Source of the DNA: Pseudomonadota bacterium
Lineage (GTDB): Bacteria > Pseudomonadota > Alphaproteobacteria > Rhizobiales > Rhizobiaceae
Assembly (NCBI GenBank): GCA_023457435.1
Contig: JAEWLS010000027.1
Location: 124,001 to 188,000, forward strand
Length of the DNA stretch: 64,000 bases
Direction of reading: 5' to 3'
Shown: positions 43,577 through 52,571 of the stretch, in pieces
How positions within the stretch are numbered: position 1 is the first letter of the stretch
Layout: each line of letters starts with the position of its first letter
Made by a program: the position numbers and the translations under genes
The notes under the pieces: generated by a model
Databases searched by the model: none
Seen by the model: the letters and a program-made list of their open reading frames with translations, nothing else
Told to the model about the DNA's origin: nothing

Positions 43577-44087
43577 CGGCGAGGGGCGACTCACCCTGCT
43601 GATTGGCGGTGCGCGCTCCGGCAAGAGCGCACACGCCGAGCGTCTCATCGCGGCGCTGCCTCCGCCCTGGGCCTACATCGCGACGGGCCAAGCGTTCGAT
43701 GACGAGATGAGTGAGCGCATAGCGTTGCATCAGGCGCGCCGCGACGAACGGTGGCGCACGCTCGACGAGCCGCTCGACGTTGCGAAGGTGCTTTCTGTGA
43801 TGCCGGACGGCAGGCCGCTGCTGCTTGACTGCCTGACGCTGTGGCTGTCGAACACGCTGCTTGCCGAACACGATATCGACGCGCGGTCGGAAGAACTCAT
43901 CGCCGCTCTCGCCAAGCCGCACGGACCGTGGTTCGTCGTTTCCAATGAGGTCGGGCTCGGGATCGTGCCCGAGACGCCGCTCGGGCGGAGGTTCCGCGAT
44001 GCGCAAGGGCGGCTGAACCAGCAGGTTGCGTCGATCGCGCACAGCGTCATCCTGATGGTCGCTGGACTCCCGGTCAAGGTGAAGTGA
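43569..44087 (+). CDS. cobP: Adenosylcobinamide kinase / adenosylcobinamide-phosphate guanylyltransferase
   Basis: About 172 residues. P-loop LLIGGARSGKSAHAERL, AYIATGQAFDDEM, RIALHQARRDERW, LLLDCLTLWLSN and VVSNEVGLGIVP are CobP/CobU signatures. It phosphorylates adenosylcobinamide then adds GMP. No ATG fits; a TTG at 43569 overlapping the cbtA stop gives the family N-terminus (a TTG at 43512 is also in frame), so the exact start is uncertain. Stop and next start share TGATG. Confidence 0.9.
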   Translation: MPDGEGRLTLLIGGARSGKSAHAERLIAALPPPWAYIATGQAFDDEMSERIALHQARRDERWRTLDEPLDVAKVLSVMPDGRPLLLDCLTLWLSNTLLAEHDIDARSEELIAALAKPHGPWFVVSNEVGLGIVPETPLGRRFRDAQGRLNQQVASIAHSVILMVAGLPVKVK

Positions 44088-44686
44088 TGGACGAACAGGA
44101 ACGCCACCGCGCCAAGATGGAAAAGCGCAAGGCGGTGCAGGATGCCGAGGTTGCTTCGAAGACCATCGAGAAGGGGCTGCTGATCGTCAACACGGGGGCA
44201 GGGAAGGGCAAGACCACGGCTGCCTTCGGGCTGGCGTTGCGTATGCTGGGGTATGGCAAGCGCGTCGGCGTCGTGCAGTTCATCAAGGGCGCCTGGCACA
44301 CCGGCGAGAAGGATTCGTTTGCCGCATTCGGCGACCGCGTCGCCTGGCATGCGATGGGCGAAGGCTTCACCTGGGAAACGCAAGATCGCCAACGTGACAT
44401 AGAAGCTGCAACCCGGGCCTGGGGCAAGGCGCGCGAGCTGATGGCGGATCCGACCATAGCGCTCGTCGTGCTGGACGAGCTCAACATTGCTCTACGTTAC
44501 GACTACCTCCCTATCGACACTGTCGTCGCCGACCTCTCGGCGCGTCGGAGCGACCTGCATGTCGTCGTCACCGGGCGCAACGCCAAGCCGGAACTGGTAG
44601 CGGCTGCGGACCTGGTGACCGAAATGGGCGCGACGAAGCACCACTTCGCGGCCGGTGTGAAGGCACAGCAGGGTATCGAGTTCTAG
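44087..44686 (+). CDS. cobO: Corrinoid adenosyltransferase (CobO/BtuR type)
   Basis: 199 residues. P-loop NTGAGKGKTTAAFGLALRMLG, QFIKGAWHTGE, HAMGEGFTW, VLDELNIALRYDYL and VVTGRNAKPEL define the CobA(Salmonella)/CobO family. It transfers the 5'-deoxyadenosyl group from ATP to corrinoid cobalt. Its start overlaps the cobP stop by a base; it ends 3 bases before cobQ. Confidence 0.95.
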   Translation: MDEQERHRAKMEKRKAVQDAEVASKTIEKGLLIVNTGAGKGKTTAAFGLALRMLGYGKRVGVVQFIKGAWHTGEKDSFAAFGDRVAWHAMGEGFTWETQDRQRDIEAATRAWGKARELMADPTIALVVLDELNIALRYDYLPIDTVVADLSARRSDLHVVVTGRNAKPELVAAADLVTEMGATKHHFAAGVKAQQGIEF

Positions 44687-44689
44687 TCG

Positions 44690-46147
44690 ATGGCGGTCGC
44701 GCTGATGTTCCAGGGCACCGGCTCGGACGTCGGAAAGTCGCTGATCGTGGCCGGGATTGCGCGCCTTCTCACCAACCGGGGGATGCGCGTGCGGCCGTTC
44801 AAACCGCAAAATATGTCCAACAACGCAGCGGTGACCGCAGACGGCGGCGAGATAGGGCGGGCGCAAGCGCTCCAGGCGCGAGCGGCGCGCGTGGCACCCT
44901 CAGTGCACATGAACCCTGTGCTGCTCAAGCCGCAAAGCGAGACAGGCGCTCAGCTCGTCGTGCAAGGCAAGGTCGAGGGAAACGCCAAGGCGGCGGAGTA
45001 TCAGAAGGTAAAGCCGACGCTCATGCCGCGTGTGCTCGAAAGCTTCCAGCGTCTGCGCGCCGAGGCCGATATCGTGCTGGTCGAGGGGGCGGGCAGCGCC
45101 TCTGAGGTCAATCTGCGTTCCGGCGACATCGCCAACATGGGCTTTTCGCGCGCGGCGAACGTGCCGGTGATTCTGATCGGCGACATCGATCGCGGTGGGG
45201 TGATCGCCAGCCTGGTCGGCACGAAGGTAGTGTTAGACCCTAACGATGCGACGATGATCCATGGATTCATCGTCAATCGCTTCCGCGGCGATCCGGCTCT
45301 GTTTGCCGACGGCATGAGGCTCGTCGCGGATAAGACCGGTTGGACGCCGATCGGCCTTGTGCCCCATCTGCCCGATGCCGCCAGACTTCCGGCCGAGGAC
45401 GCGCTTGCGCTGGCGGCGCCGCGAGTGCCGAAGCCGAGCGCGCGGGTGAAGATCGCGGTGCCGATCCTGCCGCATATTTCCAATTTCGATGATCTCGACC
45501 CGCTGGACGCCGAGCCCGACGTCGAAGTGGTGCGCATTCGGCCGGGACAGGCTTTGCCGGCGGACGCGGACCTGGTGCTGCTGGTGGGATCGAAGGCGAC
45601 GGTCGCCGACCTGTCGGCGCTGCGCGCGGCGGGTCTCGACAAGGACATTGCTGCTCACGCGCGCCGCGGCGGTCGCGTACTTGGCCTGTGCGGTGGTTTC
45701 CAGATGCTCGGCAAGCAGATCAGCGATCCCGATGGCATCGAGGGTCCGCCTGGAGGGTTGCCGGGGCTCGGCCTCCTGGATGTCGAGACGCGGCTGACCA
45801 GCGACAAGCGGCTCATCGAGGTCGTCGGTACGACGTCCGACGGAACGCCGTTCTCTGGATACGAGATGCATGTCGGCATCACAGAAGGGGCCGACTGCGC
45901 GCGGCCGTTTGCGACGTTGGCAGGTGGCGCGGAGGACGGTGCGGTCTCCGCCTCGGGACGCATCTGCGGCACCTACGTGCATGGTCTTTTTGCCGACGAT
46001 CGGCAGCGCGCTGCGTGGATCGAGCGGCTCGGTGGAGCGGCCGGCGGGATCGACTACGAAACCGGAGTGGAGGAAGCACTCGATGCGCTGGCCGCACATC
46101 TTGCCAGGCATCTCGACGTCGAGGCACTGCTCAGAATTGCGCGATGA
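44690..46147 (+). CDS. cobQ: Cobyric acid synthase
   Basis: 485 residues. MFQGTGSDVGKSLIVAGIAR, RPFKPQNMSNNA, LVEGAGSASEVNLR and the glutamine amidotransferase Cys in VLGLCGGFQMLGK, with TYVHGLFAD at the end. It amidates side chains b, d, e and g of adenosylcobyrinate a,c-diamide. The 3' end overlaps the convergent cobD by 17 bases. Confidence 0.95.
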   Translation: MAVALMFQGTGSDVGKSLIVAGIARLLTNRGMRVRPFKPQNMSNNAAVTADGGEIGRAQALQARAARVAPSVHMNPVLLKPQSETGAQLVVQGKVEGNAKAAEYQKVKPTLMPRVLESFQRLRAEADIVLVEGAGSASEVNLRSGDIANMGFSRAANVPVILIGDIDRGGVIASLVGTKVVLDPNDATMIHGFIVNRFRGDPALFADGMRLVADKTGWTPIGLVPHLPDAARLPAEDALALAAPRVPKPSARVKIAVPILPHISNFDDLDPLDAEPDVEVVRIRPGQALPADADLVLLVGSKATVADLSALRAAGLDKDIAAHARRGGRVLGLCGGFQMLGKQISDPDGIEGPPGGLPGLGLLDVETRLTSDKRLIEVVGTTSDGTPFSGYEMHVGITEGADCARPFATLAGGAEDGAVSASGRICGTYVHGLFADDRQRAAWIERLGGAAGGIDYETGVEEALDALAAHLARHLDVEALLRIAR

Positions 46148-47099
46148 GGATCGCCACTGCGCCAAACAGCGCGATCAGAACCGCGTCGGCAGCCCGATAG
46201 AGTGCCAATGCGCGGCGGATGTCGGCGACGGTAGCCTGGCGCCGGCCGCCTTCGCCCATGTAACAGTCATCGACCACGACGCCGCCGTAACTGCGCGGTC
46301 CCGCCAGCGCCAGGCCGAGAGCGCCGGCCATCGCGGCTTCAGGCCAGCCGGCGTTCGGGGAGCGATGCCGGCGCGCGTCGCGGCGCACGGCGCGCCAGGA
46401 TTCATGCGGCGACGTCCTCGGCACGAACCAAGCGCCAACCCAAAACAGTCCCGCAGAGAGTCGCGAGGCCGGCAGGTTGACGAGGTCGTCGAGGCGTGCC
46501 GCGGCGCGGCCGAAATCGATATGGCGCTCATTCTTGTGGCCGATCATGGAATCGGCCGTGTTGACGGCCTTGTAAGCGGCGCCACCCGGCAGGCCGAGAA
46601 GTGCGAGCCAGAAGGCCGGGGCCACGACGCCGTCGGAGAAATTCTCAGCGAGGCTCTCGATGGCGGCGCGAGACACGGCCGCTTCGTCGAGGGTCTCCGG
46701 ATCGCGGCCGACGATCATAGACACGGCGCGCCGGCCGGCGCCGAGTCCTTCGGTTTCGAGTGCGGTTGCCACTGCAGCGACGTGATCTTCGAGGCTGCGC
46801 TGCGCGAGCAGGCTGGAACTGAGCACTGCGAGCATCGCTATTCCGACAATCGTGCCGGAGAGCATGCCCGAGACGAGAAGTGCCGCGCCACCAGGCACGC
46901 CCACGATGACGGAAAGGGCTATCACGCCGGCGGCTCGGCGGCGGCGACCGCTCGCGCCGCTCTCATTCCAATTGCGGTCCAGCCAGCCAATGAAAGCCCC
47001 GATCCAGGTGACCGGGTGACCGAGGGCACGATAGAGCGCGTCGGGATACCCGAAGATCCGCTCGATCAGCAGCGCGGAAAAAGCGATGAAGACGGCCAT
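46131..47099 (-). CDS. cobD: Adenosylcobinamide-phosphate synthase (CobD/CbiB)
   Basis: 322 residues, membrane protein. LIERIFGYPDALYRALGHPVTWIG, SRAAIESLAENFSDGVVAPAFW, KAVNTADSMIGHKNERH and LDDLVNLPASRL are CbiB signatures. It attaches aminopropanol (or its phosphate) to adenosylcobyric acid. Its ATG (47099) overlaps that of the divergent cobC within the tetranucleotide CATG. Confidence 0.94.
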   Translation of the reverse strand: MAVFIAFSALLIERIFGYPDALYRALGHPVTWIGAFIGWLDRNWNESGASGRRRRAAGVIALSVIVGVPGGAALLVSGMLSGTIVGIAMLAVLSSSLLAQRSLEDHVAAVATALETEGLGAGRRAVSMIVGRDPETLDEAAVSRAAIESLAENFSDGVVAPAFWLALLGLPGGAAYKAVNTADSMIGHKNERHIDFGRAAARLDDLVNLPASRLSAGLFWVGAWFVPRTSPHESWRAVRRDARRHRSPNAGWPEAAMAGALGLALAGPRSYGGVVVDDCYMGEGGRRQATVADIRRALALYRAADAVLIALFGAVAILIAQF

Positions 47100-48138
47100 G
47101 ACTGAGCTTGGTCCCGAACTCCCCGGCGCGGTCGCCGATCACGGCGGCAGCCTCGGCCGCGTCCGTGCGCGGTTCCCCGACGCGCCGGAGCCGTGGATCG
47201 ACCTTTCGACCGGGATCAATCCGCACTCCTATCCGCATTCCGCCGTGGCTGCCACCGCGTTCACGCGGCTTCCCGAACCCGCGGACGAAGAGCGACTCCG
47301 GGACGCCGCAGCACTGGCCTATCGAGCCCCTGCGGCAGCCAACGTCGCAGCTGCGCCGGGAACGCAGATATTGTTGCCGATGCTGTACGGGCTGATGAAA
47401 GCGGGCAACGCTGCCGTCTTTTCGCCGACCTATGCCGAGCATGGCCGCGCAGCGAAGCTGGCAGGACACCGCGTCGTGGAAGTCGCCGACCTTGGGGCAC
47501 TAGCTGATGCCGACCTCGCCATCGTCGTCAATCCGAACAATCCCGACGGTCGATTGCACCGGCGAGGCGAACTCGCAGATGTCGCCCGCCGACTCGCGGA
47601 TCGCGGCGGCATTCTCGTCGTGGACGAGGCGTTCATGGACGTGTCCGAGGCGGATGCAAGCCTCTGCCCGCTGGTGGACGAGATTCCGGTCGTCGTGCTC
47701 CGCTCATTCGGCAAGTTTTACGGGCTGGCAGGGGTGCGTCTCGGCTTCGCGATCTCGTCGCGGCACCTGGCCGAACGGCTGGTTGCACGGCTTGGCCCAT
47801 GGGCCGTCTCGGGGCCCGCGCTGTCAATCGGCATTGCGGCCCTCAGGGACGATGACTGGCGCGCGGCAATGCGGCGCCAACTTCACACGGAGAGTCGGAG
47901 ACTTGACGATCTGATTCGGAAGGCAGAGCTAAGTCCCTGCGGCGGAACGGACTTATTCCGGTTCGTGCGCGATCCGAAGGCTGCGGAGATCCACGACGCC
48001 CTAGGACGCGCGGGAATTGCCGTGCGGATCTTCGACGCTCTGCCGGGCGCATTGCGCTTCGGACTACCGGACAACGAGACGGCGTGGCAGAGGCTGGAGC
48101 AGGCGCTTTCCGGCTGGACCCGGGCGCGGGAATGGTGA
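47098..48138 (+). CDS. cobC: Threonine-phosphate decarboxylase (CobC), PLP aminotransferase fold
   Basis: About 346 residues. GGSLGRVRARFPDAPEPWIDLSTGINP start, NPNNPDGRLH, VVDEAFMDV, and the PLP-Lys segment RSFGKFYGLAGVRLGF are CobC/CobD(Salmonella) marks. It makes (R)-1-amino-2-propanol O-2-phosphate, the linker joined by CobD. ATG 47098 is used; ATG 47086 four codons earlier is possible, and neither has a strong ribosome site. Confidence 0.92.
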   Translation: MTELGPELPGAVADHGGSLGRVRARFPDAPEPWIDLSTGINPHSYPHSAVAATAFTRLPEPADEERLRDAAALAYRAPAAANVAAAPGTQILLPMLYGLMKAGNAAVFSPTYAEHGRAAKLAGHRVVEVADLGALADADLAIVVNPNNPDGRLHRRGELADVARRLADRGGILVVDEAFMDVSEADASLCPLVDEIPVVVLRSFGKFYGLAGVRLGFAISSRHLAERLVARLGPWAVSGPALSIGIAALRDDDWRAAMRRQLHTESRRLDDLIRKAELSPCGGTDLFRFVRDPKAAEIHDALGRAGIAVRIFDALPGALRFGLPDNETAWQRLEQALSGWTRAREW

Positions 48139-48148
48139 AAGTCGAACC

Positions 48149-48661
48149 ATGATCTACGTCTGTCCGCTTTCGAAATTGCACGAGACCGTCGCTGCGGCAG
48201 GGGCCGGCAGCGTCGTCACGTTGATCAATGCCGGTACGCCTGTAACGCGGCCGGAGAGCATCGCCGCGGACAACCATCTGATGCTTGCGATGAACGACGT
48301 CGTCGAAGCCGCGCCGGATATGACGCTGCCGGGAGCGGAGCACATCGAACGCCTGATCGCATTCGCGCGGGCCTGGGATCGCCGCCGGCCCAAAGTCGTC
48401 CACTGCTTCGCCGGGATCAGCCGCTCGACAGCCGCAGCCTACATCATCGCCGCCGCCCTTGCGCCGGAACGCGACGAGCGTGAGCTGGCGCAGACGCTGC
48501 GCAAGCTGTCACCGACGGCGACGCCGAACAGGCGCCTGGTCTCGCTCGCCGACGACATTCTGGGGCGCAGCGGGCGCATGGCCGATGCGATCAGGGACAT
48601 CGGGCGCGGCGCGGACGCCTACGAGGGCGTTCCCTTCGCACTGCCGCTGACGAGGAGCTGA
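48149..48661 (+). CDS. Small tyrosine phosphatase-family protein
   Basis: 170 residues from ATG 48149, 10 bases after cobC. The dual-specificity/tyrosine phosphatase P-loop HCFAGISRSTAA (CX5R with Cys86 and Arg92) is intact, and an upstream Asp-containing loop (AMNDVVEA) could supply the general acid. The substrate is unknown. It lies just after cobC and 2 bases before the DapA-like gene, so it may be co-transcribed with either. A role in B12 metabolism is not shown. Confidence 0.85.
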   Translation: MIYVCPLSKLHETVAAAGAGSVVTLINAGTPVTRPESIAADNHLMLAMNDVVEAAPDMTLPGAEHIERLIAFARAWDRRRPKVVHCFAGISRSTAAAYIIAAALAPERDERELAQTLRKLSPTATPNRRLVSLADDILGRSGRMADAIRDIGRGADAYEGVPFALPLTRS

Positions 48662-48663
48662 CG

Positions 48664-49557
48664 ATGACGACAGGCGCGAAGCTCTCCGGCGTGATTGCCG
48701 CCATCGCGACGCCACTAGACGATGGTGGTGCCCCCGACATCGGCCGTTTCGCGCGTCTCGCGCGATACCTTCTCGAACACGGCTGCGACGGCCTCAATGT
48801 GCTTGGGACCACCGGCGAAGCGACGTCGTTCAGCGTCGACGAACGTATCGCCGTCATGCGCGCGGTGGCGCGTTTCGATCTGGATCTGACGCGCATGATG
48901 GTCGGGACCGGCGCCGCAGCGCTGCCAGACGCGGTTCGGCTGACACGCGAGGCGGCCGATCTGGGCTTCGCCGGCGCTCTCGTGCTGCCACCCTTCTACT
49001 ACAAGGGGATTCAAGCCCCGGAGGAGGGGATCGTTGCGGTGTTCCGTGCTCTGGGCGAGGCGATCTCCAGCCACGACATGCCGCTCTACCTCTACAACTT
49101 CCCGGCAATGACAGGCATCGCGTACACGCCATCGCTGGTGCAGGCGATCATGACGGCTCTGCCTGGGCGCATTGCCGGGCTCAAGGATTCATCTGGCGAC
49201 CTGACTTATGCCCGCGATATTGCCGCACTCGATGAAGGCCTTGCGGTGTTTCCCTCGAGCGAGTCCGTGCTGACCGAGGCGCGGACGGGCGTCTTCGCAG
49301 GCTGCATATCGGCTACAGCAAACCTGAATGCCGATCTTTGCGCACGCGCGCTTCAGGGCGATGCAGCCGCACAGGAGAGGGCCAACGCGATACGTGCCTT
49401 GTTCGACGGCAGGGCGCTCGTTGCAGGCGTGAAGGCAGTGCTTGCTCACGTTCACAACGACCCGGCGCTCGCCGCGGTGCGGCCGCCAATGATCGCGGCA
49501 TCTGCTGGCGAGGCATCGTCGCTTGCTGCGGCATACGACGTCGCACGGGCTTCGTAG
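48664..49557 (+). CDS. Dihydrodipicolinate synthase/N-acetylneuraminate lyase-family protein
   Basis: 297 residues, TIM-barrel class I aldolase. GLNVLGTTGEATSFSVDER (substrate GTTGE loop), catalytic Tyr in YLYNFPAMTG and Schiff-base Lys in GLKDSSGDL. It lacks clear proof of being the lysine-pathway DapA; a KDG-, KDPG- or other 2-keto-acid aldolase is equally possible. It starts 2 bases after the phosphatase gene and is followed by a hairpin, so it closes that small operon. Confidence 0.83.
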   Translation: MTTGAKLSGVIAAIATPLDDGGAPDIGRFARLARYLLEHGCDGLNVLGTTGEATSFSVDERIAVMRAVARFDLDLTRMMVGTGAAALPDAVRLTREAADLGFAGALVLPPFYYKGIQAPEEGIVAVFRALGEAISSHDMPLYLYNFPAMTGIAYTPSLVQAIMTALPGRIAGLKDSSGDLTYARDIAALDEGLAVFPSSESVLTEARTGVFAGCISATANLNADLCARALQGDAAAQERANAIRALFDGRALVAGVKAVLAHVHNDPALAAVRPPMIAASAGEASSLAAAYDVARAS

Positions 49558-49559
49558 GT

Positions 49560-49586
49560 GTACCGTAACGTACGGTACGCATTTTT
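49560..49586 (+). terminator. Intrinsic-terminator-like hairpin after the DapA-like gene
   Basis: GTACCGT and ACGGTAC (7 base pairs) with a 5-base loop, then GCATTTTT. It starts 3 bases past the stop codon. The near-perfect 19-base palindrome could instead be an operator for the following ilvD gene. Confidence 0.5.
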
Positions 49587-49677
49587 GGTTGCCGCTGGAG
49601 CGCTTTCGTATTAACGAGACGCGCTGATCGATACCGTCGCGGAGATCGCGACGACGAGTCATTTCCGAGGAAACGAC

Positions 49678-51519
49678 ATGCCCGCACTTCGCTCCCGTAC
49701 CACGACCCACGGCCGCAACATGGCCGGCGCCCGCGGCCTCTGGCGCGCAACGGGCATGAAGGATGGCGATTTCGGCAAGCCGATCATCGCGGTCGTCAAC
49801 TCATTCACCCAATTCGTGCCGGGCCACGTGCATCTCAAAGACCTCGGCCAATTGGTGGCGCGCGAGATTGAAGCAGCCGGGGGCGTGGCCAAGGAATTCA
49901 ACACGATCGCCGTCGACGACGGCATCGCGATGGGCCATGACGGCATGCTTTATTCGCTGCCGTCGCGCGAACTGATCGCAGATTCCGTCGAGTACATGGT
50001 GAACGCTCATTGCGCGGACGCCATGGTCTGCATTTCGAACTGCGACAAGATCACGCCCGGCATGCTGATGGCGGCGATGCGGCTTAACATCCCGGCCGTG
50101 TTCGTGTCCGGCGGGCCGATGGAAGCCGGCAAGGTCGTCTGGAAGGACAAGGTTACCGCCGTCGACCTCATCGATGCGATGGTTGCTGCGGCCGACGATA
50201 AGGTTTCAGACGAAGAGGTGAGCGTAATCGAGCGCTCGGCCTGCCCGACCTGCGGGTCGTGCTCCGGTATGTTCACCGCCAATTCCATGAACTGCCTGAC
50301 CGAGGCACTGGGGCTGTCGCTTCCGGGAAACGGCTCGACGCTTGCGACCCATGCCGACCGAAAGCGGCTGTTCGTCGAGGCTGGCCATCTGGTCGTCGAT
50401 CTCTGCCAGAAGTACTACGAGCAGGAGGACGAGAGTGTCCTGCCGCGCTCGATCGCCAACAAGAAGGCGTTCGAGAACGCGATGGCGCTCGACATCGCCA
50501 TGGGCGGTTCGACCAACACTGTTCTGCATATCCTGGCTGCGGCGATCGAGGGCGGCATCGACTTCAACATGGACGACATCGACGCGCTGTCGCGTCGCGT
50601 GCCTGTCTTGTCGAAGGTGGCGCCTGCCAAGAGCGACGTCCATATGGAGGACGTGCACCGCGCCGGCGGCATCTTTGCCATTCTCGGCCAGCTCGACGCG
50701 GCCGGGCTGATCAACCGCGACAGCCCGACCGTGCATTCGGCGACCATCGGCGATGCCATCGACCGCTGGGACATATCGCGCACCAATTCGGAGAGCGTCC
50801 GCCACTTCTTCATGGCGGCGCCGGGCGGCGTGCCCACTCAGGTCGCGTTCAGCCAGGATCGCCGCTGGGACGACCTCGACCTCGACCGCGAGCACGGCGT
50901 GATCCGCAGCGCCAAGCATCCATTCTCCAAGGACGGCGGCCTGGCGGTGCTCAAGGGCAACATCGCGCTCGATGGCTGTGTCGTGAAGACGGCAGGCGTC
51001 GACGAGTCGATCCTGAAGTTCTCAGGGCCGGCCAAGGTCTATGAGAGCCAGGACGACGCGGTGAAGGCAATCCTCGGCAACGAGGTCGTGGCTGGCGATG
51101 TGGTCGTGATCCGTTACGAGGGACCGCGCGGCGGGCCCGGCATGCAGGAGATGCTTTATCCAACCAGCTACCTGAAGTCGAAGGGGCTGGGCAAAGCCTG
51201 CGCTTTGCTGACCGACGGCCGGTTTTCCGGAGGAACGTCCGGGCTGTCGATCGGCCACGCCTCGCCGGAAGCCGCCGAGGGCGGGGCGATAGGGCTCGTG
51301 CGCAACGGAGACATTATCGATATCGACATTCCGAACCGTACCGTGAACCTCGCAATCAGCGACACCGAGATGGCGGCGCGCCGCGCCGAGCAGGATCGTC
51401 TTGGCTGGAAGCCGGCGGCTCCACGTAAGCGCAAGGTAAGCGCCGCTTTGAAAGCCTACGCGGCATTCGCGACCAGCGCCGCACGCGGCGCGGTGCGCGA
51501 CCTTGGTGATCTGGGGTAA
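49678..51519 (+). CDS. ilvD: Dihydroxy-acid dehydratase
   Basis: 613 residues, like E. coli IlvD (616). VNSFTQFVPGHVHLKDLG without a Cys at the pentonate-enzyme position, ISNCDKITPGMLMA and CPTCGSCSGMFTANSMN, which fits the oxygen-sensitive [4Fe-4S] IlvD type; RFSGGTSGLSIGHASPEA at the C-terminus. It dehydrates the 2,3-dihydroxy acids in isoleucine and valine synthesis. Good start at 49678 with GAGG upstream. It appears monocistronic. Confidence 0.95.
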   Translation: MPALRSRTTTHGRNMAGARGLWRATGMKDGDFGKPIIAVVNSFTQFVPGHVHLKDLGQLVAREIEAAGGVAKEFNTIAVDDGIAMGHDGMLYSLPSRELIADSVEYMVNAHCADAMVCISNCDKITPGMLMAAMRLNIPAVFVSGGPMEAGKVVWKDKVTAVDLIDAMVAAADDKVSDEEVSVIERSACPTCGSCSGMFTANSMNCLTEALGLSLPGNGSTLATHADRKRLFVEAGHLVVDLCQKYYEQEDESVLPRSIANKKAFENAMALDIAMGGSTNTVLHILAAAIEGGIDFNMDDIDALSRRVPVLSKVAPAKSDVHMEDVHRAGGIFAILGQLDAAGLINRDSPTVHSATIGDAIDRWDISRTNSESVRHFFMAAPGGVPTQVAFSQDRRWDDLDLDREHGVIRSAKHPFSKDGGLAVLKGNIALDGCVVKTAGVDESILKFSGPAKVYESQDDAVKAILGNEVVAGDVVVIRYEGPRGGPGMQEMLYPTSYLKSKGLGKACALLTDGRFSGGTSGLSIGHASPEAAEGGAIGLVRNGDIIDIDIPNRTVNLAISDTEMAARRAEQDRLGWKPAAPRKRKVSAALKAYAAFATSAARGAVRDLGDLG

Positions 51520-51569
51520 TCAGGCAGCGGCGACGCGCTTCAACCGTTGGGTGATATGGACGGCGTTCA

Positions 51570-51596
51570 GGCGTACCCCGTGTGGCGTCGTACGCC
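51570..51596. terminator. Inverted repeat between convergent ilvD and ABC permease genes
   Basis: GGCGTAC and GTACGCC (7 base pairs, 13-base loop) in the 116-base convergent gap. No T run; possible weak bidirectional terminator. The rest of the gap shows nothing else. Confidence 0.3.
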
Positions 51597-51635
51597 GCCT
51601 GCTGGGCAACATCGCGTCAACCCAAGGTAGAACGC

Positions 51636-52571
51636 CTACCTTCCGCGAATCCGCGGATCGAGCGCGTCGCGCAGGCCGTCGCCGACGTAGTTGACCGAAA
51701 GGACCGTCAACGAGATCGCGATACCGGGCCAAAAGACGCGATCCGGATACTGGTTAAGGTAGTCGACCGCGTCGAAGAGCAGACGGCCCCAAGTCGGGAA
51801 ATCGGGCGGGAAACCGAGACCGAGGAACGACAGCGCCGACTCCGTGATGATGGCATTGGCGATGCCCAGGGTCGCCGAGACCATGATCGGGGACAGCACG
51901 TTCGGCAGGATATGGCGGGTGATGATGCGGCGGTCGGGCGTGCCTATCGAGCGACCGGCGAGCACGAACTCCCGCTCCTTCAGGGCCAGGACCTCGCCGC
52001 GCACGATACGCGCAGTCTGCATCCACGACGTGATGCCGATGCCGGCGACGATGAGAATGAAGATGCCGGTTTCGGGGCCGAAGCGTCGCGCGATCGTCTC
52101 GCGAAACAGCATCATCGTGACCAGCAGCAGCGGCAAGAGTGGAAGCGCCAGAAAGAGATCGGTCGCGCGCATCAGCACGCCGTCCAGGCGGCGGAAGTAG
52201 CCGGCGAGGATGCCGACCGTGGTGCCTAGCGTAACGGCGATCAGCATTGCGGTGAGCCCGACAGCGATTGAAACCCGACCGCCTGCCATCATGCGCGCGA
52301 GCATGTCCCTGCCGAGCTGGTCGGCGCCGAGAGGATGAGCCCAACTCGGCCCCTGATTGCGCGCACGGATGTCGATGAATGTCGGCGAATAGGTCCAGAC
52401 GTACGGGCCGGCAAGCACGATCAGGATGATCAGCAGGAAGACGGCAGCTCCCACGAGCGCCCCTTTGTGTGTCTTGAACTGGTCCCAGACGTCCCACCAC
52501 TGCGAGCGTGCGGCACGCCGTTCTGCCGCGGTCTGTGCCGGCGGCGCAGATCCGGCGGCCACATCAGTCAT
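51636..52571 (-). CDS. Peptide-type ABC transporter permease (DppC/OppC family)
   Basis: 311 residues with an N-terminal OppC_N region (KTHKGALVGAAVFLLIILIVLAGP), HPLGADQLGRDMLARMMAGGR and the EAA loop (REFVLAGRSIGTPDRRIITRHILPN). About six membrane helices. It forms the channel with the DppB-like permease, whose gene overlaps it by 8 bases. Cargo (peptides, opines or sugars of the family-5 type) is not determined. Confidence 0.93.
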   Translation of the reverse strand: MTDVAAGSAPPAQTAAERRAARSQWWDVWDQFKTHKGALVGAAVFLLIILIVLAGPYVWTYSPTFIDIRARNQGPSWAHPLGADQLGRDMLARMMAGGRVSIAVGLTAMLIAVTLGTTVGILAGYFRRLDGVLMRATDLFLALPLLPLLLVTMMLFRETIARRFGPETGIFILIVAGIGITSWMQTARIVRGEVLALKEREFVLAGRSIGTPDRRIITRHILPNVLSPIMVSATLGIANAIITESALSFLGLGFPPDFPTWGRLLFDAVDYLNQYPDRVFWPGIAISLTVLSVNYVGDGLRDALDPRIRGR

